DNA of 64,000 bases from Pseudomonas paracarnis (GCF_904063055.1 NZ_CAJFCN010000005.1:62001-126000), one strand, 5' to 3'; shown: positions 52,458-61,936, counted from the first letter of the stretch. A program made the numbers and translations. The notes: a model not told the origin generated them from the letters alone.

Positions 52458-52510
52458 CGTCTGGTCTCTTTACCCAGGGAGGAGCCCGCCTTCGCAGGCT
52501 CGCTCGCGCT

Positions 52511-53089
52511 TTACTCGGCGTACTCGATCATGAACCCGACCCGGGTGTTGACCTTGCCTTCGGTGGCCGGGCCGCTGGCGTACAGTTGTGCAGCCAATGG
52601 GATGGTTGCCTGGTTATCGGCGATCACCACGCCTTCGGATTTTTCGGTGTACACGTTGATCGGCGTGCCGCTGCGGCTGGTGACCTCCACCTGGACGTTT
52701 TTGGCGTTGGTGGTATCCGATGGATCGTCGTAACCATCAATGTTCAAGCGCCCAGTGGCCACGTCGATGGCCGGGCTGGTCGGATCGAAGGCAACCATGG
52801 CGGTGCGTCCGTTGGTGCAACTGCCCTCACCCGGTGCGCCGATGCGAATGGTGAAGCCGGTCAGGTTGGCACGGCTGCCTGCCGTGGCCAGGCGTGCAGC
52901 AGAGACGCCACCCAGGTTCACGTCCTTGACCACAGCCCCCGTGCCCGGAGCCGCGCCTTCGACGGTGCAGGTCACGTCGGTCACCAGTCCACTGAAGTTG
53001 ATCACGCCGTCCGCGGCGTACACCGATGACGTCATCGTGGCGCTCAAGGCCAGTGCGGTTGCAACGGCAGGTAAAACGTTGGCTTTCAT
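52511..53089 (-). CDS. Major fimbrial subunit
   Basis: A 192-aa type 1 pilin: signal peptide ending SVYA-AD, INFSGLVTDVTCTVEG with the first cysteine, GSCTNG with the second, and a C-terminal donor strand region KVNTRVGFMIEYAE with Tyr near the end. First gene of the operon, as for shaft subunits, and unlike the two pilin domains at the other end. It lies 53 bases before the first chaperone. Its promoter should be in the T-rich gap upstream. Confidence 0.9.
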   Translation of the reverse strand: MKANVLPAVATALALSATMTSSVYAADGVINFSGLVTDVTCTVEGAAPGTGAVVKDVNLGGVSAARLATAGSRANLTGFTIRIGAPGEGSCTNGRTAMVAFDPTSPAIDVATGRLNIDGYDDPSDTTNAKNVQVEVTSRSGTPINVYTEKSEGVVIADNQATIPLAAQLYASGPATEGKVNTRVGFMIEYAE

Positions 53090-53428
53090 TCTGTTTTCGA
53101 TCTCGAGTTATTGAAGTTATCCGCCGCAGGTTTAAGCGCAGTGCCTGAGGTTCTTGTCGAATTTTTTTCATGGGGCGGGCTGGCATAATTTGTATCTAAA
53201 AGTGAATGCGCTCTATAGCGAAGTCTCGAGTTTTGGTTCGTGATTGTTCGAAAGCGTTTTGTTTTGTTTAGTTTTTTTCGTATGGGTTTTTGGTTGGGTA
53301 AAGTTTCCTCAGCTGTTTCTGTAGGAAGTTGCCGTAAGTAAATGTAGTACTGTTGTGTCCGCTTATTGAACCCTGCATAAGGCTGGTCTATAGCGTGCAG
53401 TACTGCATTGATTTATGCGGGGCTCGTT
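53090..53428. promoter_or_regulatory. T-rich divergent control region of the fimbrial operon and its regulator
   Basis: A gene-free gap of 339 bases, notably A/T-rich (T-runs around 53255-53300) against GC-rich neighbours. The perfect palindrome TGCAGTACTGCA is at 53396-53407, and TGTAGTACTGT at 53343-53353 is a near copy, 53 bases away (about five helical turns). These are candidate operators for the regulator or another protein. Confidence 0.5.
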
Positions 53429-54124
53429 ATGACAACTTCACCATTGGCCATCTGTACCGTCATGCTGCTGGATGACCACGAGATGGTTCGCCAAGGTATC
53501 GCACTGGGATTGAATGCCGAGGCCGACATTCAGGTGACCGGCTCCTACGGTACGGGCCGGCAACTGCTGGAGGCGCTGGCCCGTCAGCGGGTCGATGTGG
53601 TCGTCATGGACTTCGTGCTGGCGCCGTCAGACATCGACGGCCTCAGTCTGCTCCAGACGCTGGGCAGGCGTTTCAGCCAGTGCCGGGCATTGATCGTTTC
53701 CTCGGATTATTCGCCTGCGACAGTCTCGCTGGCGCTCAAGGCTGGATGTTGGGGCATTCTGGGTAAGACTCAGAATCTGACCGAGCTGATCACGGCTATC
53801 CGAACTGTCGCTCAAGGGCGGCTTTATATACAACCTTGTATGTTGGCGACATTACAGGGCAAACACTCTGCGTTTGATCTCGTCACTGTGAAGTCGACGG
53901 TCAATGTTTCAGCGACGCTGTCATTGACCTCCGGGCTCACACCTAAAGAGCGCGAAGTGTTGCGCTGTTTTCTCGATGGCATGTCAGTCAGTTCGATTGC
54001 GGCAAAGTTCTCCCGCAGTGCAAGTACTATCAGTACGCAGAAACAATCGGCTTATCGGAAGTTGGGCGTGCGCAATGACAGTGAACTTTTCAAATTCATT
54101 CAGCAATTCGGCGGGCCTGAGTAA
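53429..54124 (+). CDS. LuxR-type response regulator beside the fimbrial operon
   Basis: A 231-aa two-domain regulator. The receiver has acidic residues Asp16-Asp17 (LLDDHEMVRQG), phosphoacceptor Asp61 (VVVMDFVLAP), Ser91 (LIVSSD) and Lys113 (GILGKT). A LuxR/FixJ helix-turn-helix follows (LTPKEREVLRCFLDGMSVSSIAAKF onward). There is no kinase gene nearby. Its position, divergent from the pilin gene, suggests it controls the fimbriae as FimZ- or EvgA-like regulators do. The ATG at 53429 is chosen over an upstream in-frame start. Confidence 0.9.
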   Translation: MTTSPLAICTVMLLDDHEMVRQGIALGLNAEADIQVTGSYGTGRQLLEALARQRVDVVVMDFVLAPSDIDGLSLLQTLGRRFSQCRALIVSSDYSPATVSLALKAGCWGILGKTQNLTELITAIRTVAQGRLYIQPCMLATLQGKHSAFDLVTVKSTVNVSATLSLTSGLTPKEREVLRCFLDGMSVSSIAAKFSRSASTISTQKQSAYRKLGVRNDSELFKFIQQFGGPE

Positions 54125-54131
54125 GCACCGG

Positions 54132-54752
54132 TCAAAGCGGATCATCCAGGTAGCGCAAGGCCCAGCGTTCGGTGGCCTGGCGTGCAGGTGACAGCAGGTG
54201 CGGCGCTACCAGCATCATGACCTGGTACACCACCACTCGTACCTCGCCTTCACGGTCCAGTACGCGTTGGTAATCGAGGGAGAACAGCAGGGTCATGGTG
54301 ATCTGTTCCACCAACTGCCCCAGTGCCTGGGTGTCACTGACCAGTTGCCCCGCAGCCTTCAACCGCGCCAACAAGGAGGCCAGGGTGCGTTTGAGCGCGG
54401 TAAGCAGATTGCGGATCCCCTTGGCCAGCTTCGGCAGGCGCCCGGCCAGGTTCGACAGGTCCTGGAAGAGGAAGCGATAGTGGGCCATGCGCTCGACAAT
54501 CAGGTGCAAAAACAGCCAGTAGTCCTCAGCCTCCAGTTGCGCATCGGCAGGCGGGTCGAGCAGCGGCGCCAGCTCGCATTGAAAGCGCTCGAACAGCCCC
54601 AGTACCAACGGCTCCTTGCCATGGAAGTGGTAGTAGAGGTTACCGGGGCTGATCCCCATTTCATTGGCCACCTCCATGGTCGACACGTTCGGTTCGCCCT
54701 TGTGGTTGAACAACTGCAAGGCACATTCAAGGATACGGTCGCGGGTCTTCAT
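54132..54752 (-). CDS. phaD: TetR-family regulator of the PHA cluster, PhaD
   Basis: TetR regulator of 206 aa: N-terminal helix-turn-helix (RDRILECALQLFNHKGEPNVSTMEVANEMGISPGNLYYHFHGK) and a C-terminal helical ligand domain. In pseudomonads PhaD activates phaC1 and phaI promoters, with an acyl-CoA intermediate as probable effector. It is 27 bases after phaC2, in the standard order phaC1-phaZ-phaC2-phaD. Its usual neighbour phaF is instead about 7.5 kb away. Confidence 0.95.
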   Translation of the reverse strand: MKTRDRILECALQLFNHKGEPNVSTMEVANEMGISPGNLYYHFHGKEPLVLGLFERFQCELAPLLDPPADAQLEAEDYWLFLHLIVERMAHYRFLFQDLSNLAGRLPKLAKGIRNLLTALKRTLASLLARLKAAGQLVSDTQALGQLVEQITMTLLFSLDYQRVLDREGEVRVVVYQVMMLVAPHLLSPARQATERWALRYLDDPL

Positions 54753-54779
54753 CCAGTCTTCTTAATGTGATGTTTGAGC

Positions 54780-56462
54780 TCATCGCACGCGCACGTAAGT
54801 GCCCGGCGCCGCTTCCATCGGTGGGTAATTCTGGTTGCCCAGAGCGGTGAGGGTTTCGCGTTGTACACCGGAGCGTTTTTGCACCCACTCCAGCCACTGC
54901 GGCCACCAACTGCCTTCGACGTGCTGGGCGTCGTAATACCAGGCGCGCGGATCGCTGCTCAGCTTGAGGTTCTCGACGTAGTTGGCCTTGGGGTTACCCG
55001 GTGGGTTGAGGATGCTCTGGATATGCCCGCTGTTGGACAGCACGAAGCGCCGCTCGCCACCCAGCAGTTGCGTGGAGCGGTACACCGCGTCCCACGGCGT
55101 GATGTGATCGTTGATGCCGGCCACGCTGAAGCTGTCCACCGCGACCTTGCGCAAGTCGATGGGCGTGCCGCATACCTCCAGGCCGCCAGGGTGGCTCAGG
55201 GGGTTGTGCTTGAAGAAGTCCAGCAGGTCGCCGTGCAAGGCGGCGGGCAGGCGCGTGTTGTCGTTGTTCCAGTACAGGATGTCGAACGCCGGCGGTTCCT
55301 TGCCCAGCAGGTAATTGTTGATCCAGTAGTTCCAGATCAAGTCGTTGGGGCGCATCCAGGCAAACACCTTGGCCATGTCGCGGCCATCCAGCACGCCTTG
55401 CTGGTAAGAGCGGCGCTTGGCGGCCTCCAGGGTTTGTTCATCGGCGAATAGGGTTGCGGGGCTGTCGATCTGGCTGTCGAGCAGGCTTACCAGGTAACTG
55501 GCGCTGGAGATGCGCCGCAACTGGCGCTTGGCTTGCAGGTGGCCTTGCAGGGCGGCGATGGTCAGGCCGCCGGCGCAGGCGCCCATCAGGTTGACCTCGC
55601 GGGCGCCAGTGATGGCCCGGCACACGTTGAGCGCTTCTTCCAGCGCCGCCACGTAGGTGGACAGGCCCCATTCGCGATGCCGCACGTCCGGGTTACGCCA
55701 GCTGACCATAAAGGTCTGCAGGCCGTTTTTGAGCGCGTATTGCACAAAGCTGTTGGCCGGGCTCAGGTCGAAAATGTAGTACTTGTTGATTTGCGGCGGC
55801 ACCACCAACAGTGGCTTGGCGTACTGTTTTTCGCTCATGGGCTTGTATTGGATCAGCTCCAGCAGCTCATTGCGAAACACCACCGAACCGGGGGTGGTCG
55901 CCACGGTCTTGCCCACTTCGAAAGCGTGCTTGCTGACCTGGCGCGGCAAACCGTTGTTGTGCAGCAGGTCTTCGAACAAATTACTCACGCCACGCACTAC
56001 GCTGTTGCCGCCGGAGTTGAGCAACTCCTTGATCGCCAGCGGGTTGAGCAGGGTGTTGGAAGGGGACACGGCATCGTTGAGCAGGGCGAAGGCGAACTGC
56101 GCGCGGGCGCGATCATCGTCACTGAGGGCGCTGTCATCGATCCACTGCCGTGTCTGTTTTTGCCAGCTCAGATAGGCTTGCAAGCTGCGGCGGTACAGCG
56201 GGTTGAGCTTCCAGGTGGGGTCGCTGAAGCGATGGTCCCTGGGGTTGGGTTCGTGCACAGTCTCACCCAGCAGCACACGGCCCAGCTGGCCGCCCAGGGC
56301 CAGGGCGTGGCGAGCGGTGTGCACCGGGTTGCGCAGGCCGTGCGCGGCGACGGTACGCAGGGTCGACAGCAAGTCCCGGCCGCGCAGGCCGGTGATCGCA
56401 TTTTGCGCGTTGATGAACGCAGCGGGGGTGGGCGCCGGGTTCGTCACGGGTCTTTCTCGCAT
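54780..56462 (-). CDS. phaC2: Class II PHA synthase 2
   Basis: Medium-chain-length PHA polymerase of 560 aa that joins 3-hydroxyacyl-CoA monomers. The lipase-like box with the catalytic cysteine is LMGACAGGLT. The catalytic aspartate lies in VAGINDHITPWD and the histidine in SNSGHIQSILNPPGNPKA. The ATG at 56462 lies eight bases after AAGGAG; an earlier start adds 23 unrelated residues. It is paralogous to phaC1. Confidence 0.97.
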   Translation of the reverse strand: MRERPVTNPAPTPAAFINAQNAITGLRGRDLLSTLRTVAAHGLRNPVHTARHALALGGQLGRVLLGETVHEPNPRDHRFSDPTWKLNPLYRRSLQAYLSWQKQTRQWIDDSALSDDDRARAQFAFALLNDAVSPSNTLLNPLAIKELLNSGGNSVVRGVSNLFEDLLHNNGLPRQVSKHAFEVGKTVATTPGSVVFRNELLELIQYKPMSEKQYAKPLLVVPPQINKYYIFDLSPANSFVQYALKNGLQTFMVSWRNPDVRHREWGLSTYVAALEEALNVCRAITGAREVNLMGACAGGLTIAALQGHLQAKRQLRRISSASYLVSLLDSQIDSPATLFADEQTLEAAKRRSYQQGVLDGRDMAKVFAWMRPNDLIWNYWINNYLLGKEPPAFDILYWNNDNTRLPAALHGDLLDFFKHNPLSHPGGLEVCGTPIDLRKVAVDSFSVAGINDHITPWDAVYRSTQLLGGERRFVLSNSGHIQSILNPPGNPKANYVENLKLSSDPRAWYYDAQHVEGSWWPQWLEWVQKRSGVQRETLTALGNQNYPPMEAAPGTYVRVR

Positions 56463-56552
56463 GAGCCAACACTCCTTCGTCAAGTCATCAAGCAGGCACG
56501 CCAATCCAGAACCATAGTCGGTTCCTGGCAAGTTGCGCGGTGGTGTGGTCCT

Positions 56553-57404
56553 TCACACCGCCGGTCGCGGATGTATCACGGCGCGCAGGCGCTCCTCCTC
56601 CAGAAACTTCATGATGATCGGCGCCACGGCTTCGGCCCGGGTGATCAGGAACAGGTGGCCGTCGTCGATGATGTGCAACTGCGCATTGGGGATGCGCCAG
56701 GCGAGCATGCGCATGTTGACCAGCGGGATCAGCGGGTCATCGTCCCCGGCCAGCACCAGGGTGGGCTGGCGGATCTTGTGCAGCCAGTGAATGCTGGTCC
56801 AGCCCAGCCCGGCAAACAGTTGCCAGTAGTAACCCAGCTTGCCGGCCGAGCGCACTTTGCTGGCGTGCTCGGCGGCCAGTTTGGAATCACGGCGGAACGA
56901 GCCGCCATAAATCATCGGTGCAATGCGCACCACGTGGGACGGCTGGATATAGCGCCTGGGACTTGCCATCAGCCACAACACCTTGGGCTTGCCCGGCACC
57001 ATGAAAGCCCCGGCTGCGGTGGCCGCCAGGATCAATTTCTTGCAGCGCTCGGGGTAGTCATACGCAAATTGCTGGGCCAGCGCTCCGCCCCAGGACACAC
57101 CCACGGCGTTCACTTGGCCGTAGTCGAGGTAATCGAGCATGCGGGCGGTGAGCTTGGCCAGGCCGGGAAAGCGGTAGGGCCGGTTCGGCGTCGAGGAACC
57201 GCCCACGCCGGGCACGTCGAAGGCGATCACTTCCAGGTCCGGGTCCAGGGCCTGGACGAACGGAAACACCAGCTCAAGGTTGGCGCCGATGCCGTTGAAG
57301 ATTAGCAGCGGGGTCAAGTGCGGCTTGCCCGGGCGTACCGCCGTGCGGATGGTCTGGCCATCCAGGTCGATGGTACGGAAGATGAACGGTTGCGCCATGC
57401 TCAA
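56553..57404 (-). CDS. phaZ: Intracellular PHA depolymerase
   Basis: Alpha/beta hydrolase of 283 aa that degrades stored medium-chain-length PHA to 3-hydroxy acids. The oxyanion region LLIFNGIGANLELVFPF, the nucleophile elbow GVSWGGALAQQFAYDYPER, the aspartate in LAGDDDPLIPL and the histidine in IDDGHLFLITRAE are clear. It lies between phaC1 and phaC2, the standard place, with a REP doublet before it. Confidence 0.96.
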   Translation of the reverse strand: MSMAQPFIFRTIDLDGQTIRTAVRPGKPHLTPLLIFNGIGANLELVFPFVQALDPDLEVIAFDVPGVGGSSTPNRPYRFPGLAKLTARMLDYLDYGQVNAVGVSWGGALAQQFAYDYPERCKKLILAATAAGAFMVPGKPKVLWLMASPRRYIQPSHVVRIAPMIYGGSFRRDSKLAAEHASKVRSAGKLGYYWQLFAGLGWTSIHWLHKIRQPTLVLAGDDDPLIPLVNMRMLAWRIPNAQLHIIDDGHLFLITRAEAVAPIIMKFLEEERLRAVIHPRPAV

Positions 57405-57446
57405 GCCCTGTGAAGTGGTGCTATTGGTCTGTAGGAACTCGGTCAG

Positions 57447-57535
57447 TGTGGGAGCTGGCTTGCCTGCGATGGCATTCTTTCAGGCCGCGATTAGTGAGCA
57501 GGCCCATTGCTATCGCAGGCAAGCCAGCTCCCACA
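57447..57535. repeat. REP doublet between phaC1 and phaZ
   Basis: The arms TGTGGGAGCTGGCTTGCCTG and CAGGCAAGCCAGCTCCCACA are exact complements. It could affect read-through from phaC1 into phaZ. Confidence 0.93.
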
Positions 57536-57563
57536 TCTGATCTCATTTCAATCACAAGAATGC

Positions 57564-59243
57564 CTAGCGTTCATGTACATAGGTACCCGGCGCCGCTTCA
57601 GCGGCTGCATAGGTTTTATTGCCTAATGTCGTCGGGGCTTTTTTCAATTTTCCCGCCCGCTCCGCCTGCCACACCTGCCAATGCAGCCACCACGAATCGG
57701 TGTGCTTGGTCGCATCTTCTTGCCACTCCAGCGCACTGCCGGCCAGACCCTCGCTGGTCTGGTAGCGCGCTTTGGGGTTGCCCGGCGGGTTGAGGATGCT
57801 CTGGATATGCCCGCTGCTGGACAGTACAAACTCGACCTTGCCGCCGAACAACTGCGCTGACTTGTAGCAGGACTGCCACGGCGTGATGTGGTCGTTGGTG
57901 CCGGCCAGGGAATAGATATCGGCAGTGACCTGCTTGAGGTCGATGGGCGTGCCGCACACTTCCAGGGCGTTGGCCCGTACCAGTGGGTTGTTTTTGAACA
58001 GTTCGATCAGGTCGCCATGGAACGCGGCCGGCAAGCGTGTGGTGTCGTTGTTCCAGAACAGGATGTCGAACACTGGCGGCTCGTTGCCCAGCAGGTAGTT
58101 GTTGACCCAATAGTTCCAGATCAAGTCGTTGGGGCGCATCCAGGCAAAGACCTTGGCCATGTCGCGACCTTCCAGCACGCCGGCCTGATAGGAGTGGCGC
58201 TTGGCCGCTTCCAGAGTCTGCTCGTCGACAAACAGCGCCACCTGGGTGTCCAGGGTGGTATCCAGCACGCTCACCAGCAGAGTCAGGGCGTTGACCTTCT
58301 TCTGCCCCAGCGCCGCGTAGTGGCCCAGCAGCGCCGTGCAGGTGATGCCGCCTGAGCAGGCACCGAGCATATTCACGTCTTTGCTGCCGGTAATCGCCGT
58401 GACCACATCGACCGCTTCCTTCAGCGCCTCGATATAGGTGGATAGCCCCCATTCGCGCTGGGCCTTGGTGGGGTTGCGCCAACTGACGATAAAGGTCTGC
58501 TGGCCATTACGCAGGCAGAAGCGCGCCAGGCTTTTATCCGGGCACAGGTCGAAGACGTAGAATTTGTTGATCTGCGGCGGCACCACCAGCAGCGGGCGCT
58601 CATGCACCTGCTCGGTAATGGGCTTGTACTGGATCAGCTCCAGCACGTCGTTGCGAAACACCACCGCGCCTTCGCTGGTGCCCAGGGTCTTGCCGACTTC
58701 AAAGGCGCCCATGTTGACCTGGCTGGGCATGCCGCCGTTGTGCACCATGTCCTTGGCCAGGTGAGACAAACCGTCGAGCAGGCTTTTACCGCCGGTTTCA
58801 AAGAAGCGTTTGACCGCCGCCGGGTTGGCCGCGCTGTTGGTGGGGGCCATGGCTTCGGTCATCAGGTTGATCACGAAGTGGCCCCGGCTGATGTCTTGTG
58901 CCGACAGGTTGCTGTCGTCGATCCAGTCGTGAAGTTCCTTGCGCCATGCCAGGTAAGTCTGCAAATAACGTTTGTAGAGCGGGTTCTGGCTCCAGGCTGG
59001 GTCGTTGAAGCGACGGTCGTCGCCCTCGGGCACCAGTGCGGATTTGCCGAACATCACATTCTTCAATTCAACGCCAAAGTGGGCGACGTGCTTGACGCTG
59101 TGCAACGGTTGCTTGATGGCTTGGGTCAGCACCATCTTGGCCGAGGCCAATAAATCCTTTTTGCGTAACGCGATGATCGGGTTCAACCCCAGGGTGTTTT
59201 CCGAGGCCTGGCGTTTCAAGTCATCGTTATTCTTGTTACTCAT
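57564..59243 (-). CDS. phaC1: Class II PHA synthase 1
   Basis: Medium-chain-length PHA polymerase of 559 aa. The cysteine box MLGACSGGITC, the aspartate in LAGTNDHITPWQ and the histidine in SSSGHIQSILNPPGNPKARY are all present. The N-terminal MSNKNNDDLKRQASENTLGLNPII is typical of Pseudomonas PhaC1. The ATG follows GGAGCG. First gene of phaC1-phaZ-phaC2-phaD. The 249 bases upstream to the next gene hold no gene; no clear sigma-54 promoter was found there. Confidence 0.97.
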   Translation of the reverse strand: MSNKNNDDLKRQASENTLGLNPIIALRKKDLLASAKMVLTQAIKQPLHSVKHVAHFGVELKNVMFGKSALVPEGDDRRFNDPAWSQNPLYKRYLQTYLAWRKELHDWIDDSNLSAQDISRGHFVINLMTEAMAPTNSAANPAAVKRFFETGGKSLLDGLSHLAKDMVHNGGMPSQVNMGAFEVGKTLGTSEGAVVFRNDVLELIQYKPITEQVHERPLLVVPPQINKFYVFDLCPDKSLARFCLRNGQQTFIVSWRNPTKAQREWGLSTYIEALKEAVDVVTAITGSKDVNMLGACSGGITCTALLGHYAALGQKKVNALTLLVSVLDTTLDTQVALFVDEQTLEAAKRHSYQAGVLEGRDMAKVFAWMRPNDLIWNYWVNNYLLGNEPPVFDILFWNNDTTRLPAAFHGDLIELFKNNPLVRANALEVCGTPIDLKQVTADIYSLAGTNDHITPWQSCYKSAQLFGGKVEFVLSSSGHIQSILNPPGNPKARYQTSEGLAGSALEWQEDATKHTDSWWLHWQVWQAERAGKLKKAPTTLGNKTYAAAEAAPGTYVHER

Positions 59244-59492
59244 CTACGACGCTCCATTGTCCGAAAGACGAGTACCGGCGATTGCTGCGCACCCAATTTC
59301 GATACACGACACCAGCCTGGTACTGCGACTCGGGTGACCGTTGATACCGCATCGTCAAATGCAGGGAACTTGCCAGCTCCATTGGTTACCCGAGTTTATT
59401 TTTTTTCGCAAGCGGGCCAATCGTTGGCCACGCGACAGGGCATTCAAGCAGATGAAATTAGAAAATGCGCTCTAAACAGCAAGACCGTTGAG

Positions 59493-59870
59493 CTAGAGCA
59501 TCAGCCGCACGACCGACTCACTCGGATCGCGGGTTTTACCAGCGGCTTTGAGCTCGGCCAGGTAGTCGGCCCACAAAGCGTCCTGACGTACGGCCAACTG
59601 ATAGAGGTAGTCCCAGGTGAACAGTCCGCTGTCATGACCGTCGTCGAAGGTCAATTTCAGTGCGTACTGGCCGGCCGGTTCCAGCTTGATCAACCGGACG
59701 TTGAGCTTGCCGAATTGCAGGATGGGTTTGCCGTGGCCCTGGACCTCGGCGGAAGGGGAGTGCACCCGCAGGAATTCGGCGGGTAGTTGGTAAACCTCGT
59801 CGGGCCCGTAGGTAAGGCCGAGGGTGTTGGAGGTTTTATGCAGGTTTACTGCGGTAGGAAATTTCGACAT
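59493..59870 (-). CDS. DUF971 family protein
   Basis: A 125-aa protein with the DUF971 / gamma-butyrobetaine-hydroxylase N-terminal-like fold: LHKTSNTLGLTYGPDEVYQLPAEFLRVHSPSAE, LIKLEPAGQYALKLTFDDGHDSGLFTWDYLYQLA. Many DUF971 proteins are linked to Fe-S assembly or occur as free domains; here no further domain exists. It lies between hslU and phaC1, a conserved Pseudomonas order. Function unknown. Confidence 0.88.
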   Translation of the reverse strand: MSKFPTAVNLHKTSNTLGLTYGPDEVYQLPAEFLRVHSPSAEVQGHGKPILQFGKLNVRLIKLEPAGQYALKLTFDDGHDSGLFTWDYLYQLAVRQDALWADYLAELKAAGKTRDPSESVVRLML

Positions 59871-59901
59871 TGGAGATAACCCTGAAGGAACCGGCCCAAA
59901 A

Positions 59902-60019
59902 TGTGGGAGGGACCAATGTGGGAGCCGGGCTTGCCCGCGATGCCGGCACCTCGGTGTTTCAGGAACACTGAGGTGATGCTATCGCAGGCAAGCCAGCGCC
60001 CACACAAGCCACTCCCACA
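59902..60019. repeat. REP cluster between hslU and the DUF971 gene
   Basis: It contains TGTGGGAGGGACCA, then a full arm ATGTGGGAGCCGGGCTTGCC, an inner palindrome CACCTCGGTGTTTC/GAACACTGAGGTG, the opposite arm TCGCAGGCAAGCCAGCGCCC, and a further CCACTCCCACA. It looks like one doublet flanked by partial arms. Confidence 0.85.
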
Positions 60020-60030
60020 TTGAGTGAGGC

Positions 60031-61368
60031 TTACAGGATATAACGAGACAGATCTTCGTTCTGCGCCAATTCGCCCAGGTGGCTGTTCACATAATCGGCA
60101 TCGATCTTGATCGCTTCGCCATTCTGCGCACCGGCCATGTCGCCGGCGCTGAAGGATACTTCCTCAAGCAGGCGCTCAAGCAAGGTATGCAGGCGACGGG
60201 CACCGATGTTCTCGGTCTTTTCATTGACCTGCCAGGCGATCTCCGCCAGGCGCTTGATACCGTCTGCCTGGAATTCGATACCCAGCCCTTCGGTTTTCAG
60301 CAGCTCGCGGTACTGCTCGGTGAGCGAGGCATGCGGTTCGCTGAGGATGCGCTCGAAGTCGCCCGGCGTCAGTGCCTTGAGCTCCACCCGAATCGGCAGG
60401 CGGCCTTGCAGCTCGGGCACCAGGTCGCTGGGCTTGCTCAGGTGGAAGGCACCGGAGGCGATAAACAGGATGTGGTCAGTCTTGACCATGCCCAGCTTGG
60501 TGTTGACCGTGCAGCCTTCGATCAGCGGCAGCAAATCGCGCTGCACGCCTTCGCGGGAGACATCCACGCCGCCGGAGTTACCACGCTTGGCCACCTTGTC
60601 GATCTCATCGATAAACACAATGCCATGTTGCTCGACCGCTTCCAGGGCCTTGGCCTTGAGTTCTTCCTCATTGACCAGGCGCCCGGCTTCTTCGTCGCGC
60701 ACCAGCTTGAGCGCTTCTTTCACCTTGAGCTTGCGGCTTTTCTTCTTGCCCTTGCCCATGTTGGCGAACAGGTTCTGCAACTGGCTGGTCATTTCTTCCA
60801 TGCCAGGCGGGGCAGAGATATCCACGCCGGACACTTCGGCCACTTCGATCTCGATTTCCTTGTCATCCAACTGGCCTTCACGCAGGCGCTTGCGGAACAG
60901 CTGGCGGGTGTTGGAATCCGACGAAGGTGCGGCGTCTTCGTTGAAACCCATGCGTGCCGGTGGCAGCAGGGCGTCGAGGATGCGCTCTTCAGCGGCGTCT
61001 TCGGCGCGATGGCTGACCTTGGTCACTTCCTGTTCGCGCAGCATCTTCAGGGCGGCGTCAGCCAGATCACGAATGATTGACTCGACATCGCGGCCCACAT
61101 AGCCGACTTCGGTGAATTTGGTCGCTTCGACCTTGATGAACGGGGCATTGGCCAGTTTGGCCAGCCGCCGAGCGATCTCGGTTTTGCCGACGCCGGTAGG
61201 GCCGATCATCAGGATGTTCTTGGGCGTTACTTCAACGCGCAGTTCTTCTGGCAGTTGCATCCGGCGCCAGCGGTTACGCAGCGCAATGGCAACGGCGCGC
61301 TTGGCATCGTCCTGGCCGATGATATGGCGGTTGAGTTCATGGACGATTTCGCGGGGAGTCATGGACAT
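60031..61368 (-). CDS. hslU: HslU, ATPase subunit of the HslUV protease
   Basis: AAA+ unfoldase of 445 aa that feeds proteins to HslV. Walker A is [18 protein letters not shown], the pore motif GYVGRDVES follows, Walker B is [10 protein letters not shown], sensor regions lie near [12 protein letters not shown], and [14 protein letters not shown] is present. The inserted I-domain is the region around residues 110-235. The ATG at 61368 ([21 protein letters not shown]) matches other pseudomonads; 61362 is an alternative. It is 37 bases after hslV. Confidence 0.97.
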   Translation of the reverse strand: MSMTPREIVHELNRHIIGQDDAKRAVAIALRNRWRRMQLPEELRVEVTPKNILMIGPTGVGKTEIARRLAKLANAPFIKVEATKFTEVGYVGRDVESIIRDLADAALKMLREQEVTKVSHRAEDAAEERILDALLPPARMGFNEDAAPSSDSNTRQLFRKRLREGQLDDKEIEIEVAEVSGVDISAPPGMEEMTSQLQNLFANMGKGKKKSRKLKVKEALKLVRDEEAGRLVNEEELKAKALEAVEQHGIVFIDEIDKVAKRGNSGGVDVSREGVQRDLLPLIEGCTVNTKLGMVKTDHILFIASGAFHLSKPSDLVPELQGRLPIRVELKALTPGDFERILSEPHASLTEQYRELLKTEGLGIEFQADGIKRLAEIAWQVNEKTENIGARRLHTLLERLLEEVSFSAGDMAGAQNGEAIKIDADYVNSHLGELAQNEDLSRYIL

Positions 61369-61405
61369 AGTGTTTGGCGGCCTCAAGCCTGAATAAGCCT
61401 AGGGC

Positions 61406-61936
61406 TTATTCGGCGAGGTCCTGCTCCTCAATGGTCTGATTGTGGTTGGTGAACACGCAGATATCGCCAGCGATACCCAGGGCGGTCTCGACGATTTCAC
61501 GGGCCGACAGGTCGGTTTTCTTCAGCAGCGCGCTGGCCGCAGCCTGGGCGTAGCCGCCACCTGAACCCATGGCGATCAAGCCATGCTCGGGTTCAACCAC
61601 GTCGCCGTTGCCGGTGATGATCAGGGAAGCGTCTTTGTTCGCAACCGCCAGCATAGCCTCCAGGCGGCTGAGGGAGCGGTCGGTGCGCCATTCTTTGGCA
61701 AGCTCTACAGCGGCGCGCACCAGGTGGCCCTGGTGTTTCTCAAGCTGGCCTTCGAAGCGTTCGAACAGGGTAAAGGCATCGGCGGTTGCGCCTGCGAAGC
61801 CGGCAAGCACCTGGCCGTGGTACAGGCGGCGCACTTTCTTGGCGTTGCCTTTCATCACGGTGTTGCCCAGGGAAACCTGGCCGTCGCCGCCCATGACAAC
61901 TTTGCCGTGGCGACGTACTGAAACGATGGTGGTCAA
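61406..61936 (-). CDS. hslV: HslV, peptidase subunit of the HslUV protease
   Basis: Threonine protease of the proteasome beta family. The catalytic Thr must be the residue after the initiator Met. [24 protein letters not shown] is preceded directly by TTG at 61936, so TTG is taken as the start, giving 176 aa, the family length. An ATG at 61951 would add five residues before it. GGAG lies about ten bases upstream of the [18 protein letters not shown] is another family mark. Confidence 0.95.
   Translation of the reverse strand: MTTIVSVRRHGKVVMGGDGQVSLGNTVMKGNAKKVRRLYHGQVLAGFAGATADAFTLFERFEGQLEKHQGHLVRAAVELAKEWRTDRSLSRLEAMLAVANKDASLIITGNGDVVEPEHGLIAMGSGGGYAQAAASALLKKTDLSAREIVETALGIAGDICVFTNHNQTIEEQDLAE

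Noticed and set aside
53230..53300. T-rich tract as a phase-variable homopolymer
   Set aside because: The T-runs are interrupted and short, so slippage control is unlikely.
55533..57305. Open frame of 590 codons antisense to phaC2 and phaZ
   Set aside because: It spans two genuine genes and their gap and shows no domain; shadow frame.
59244..59492. Sigma-54 promoter for phaC1
   Set aside because: A TTGGCC...TTGC was seen on the minus strand, but the GG-to-GC spacing is too short.
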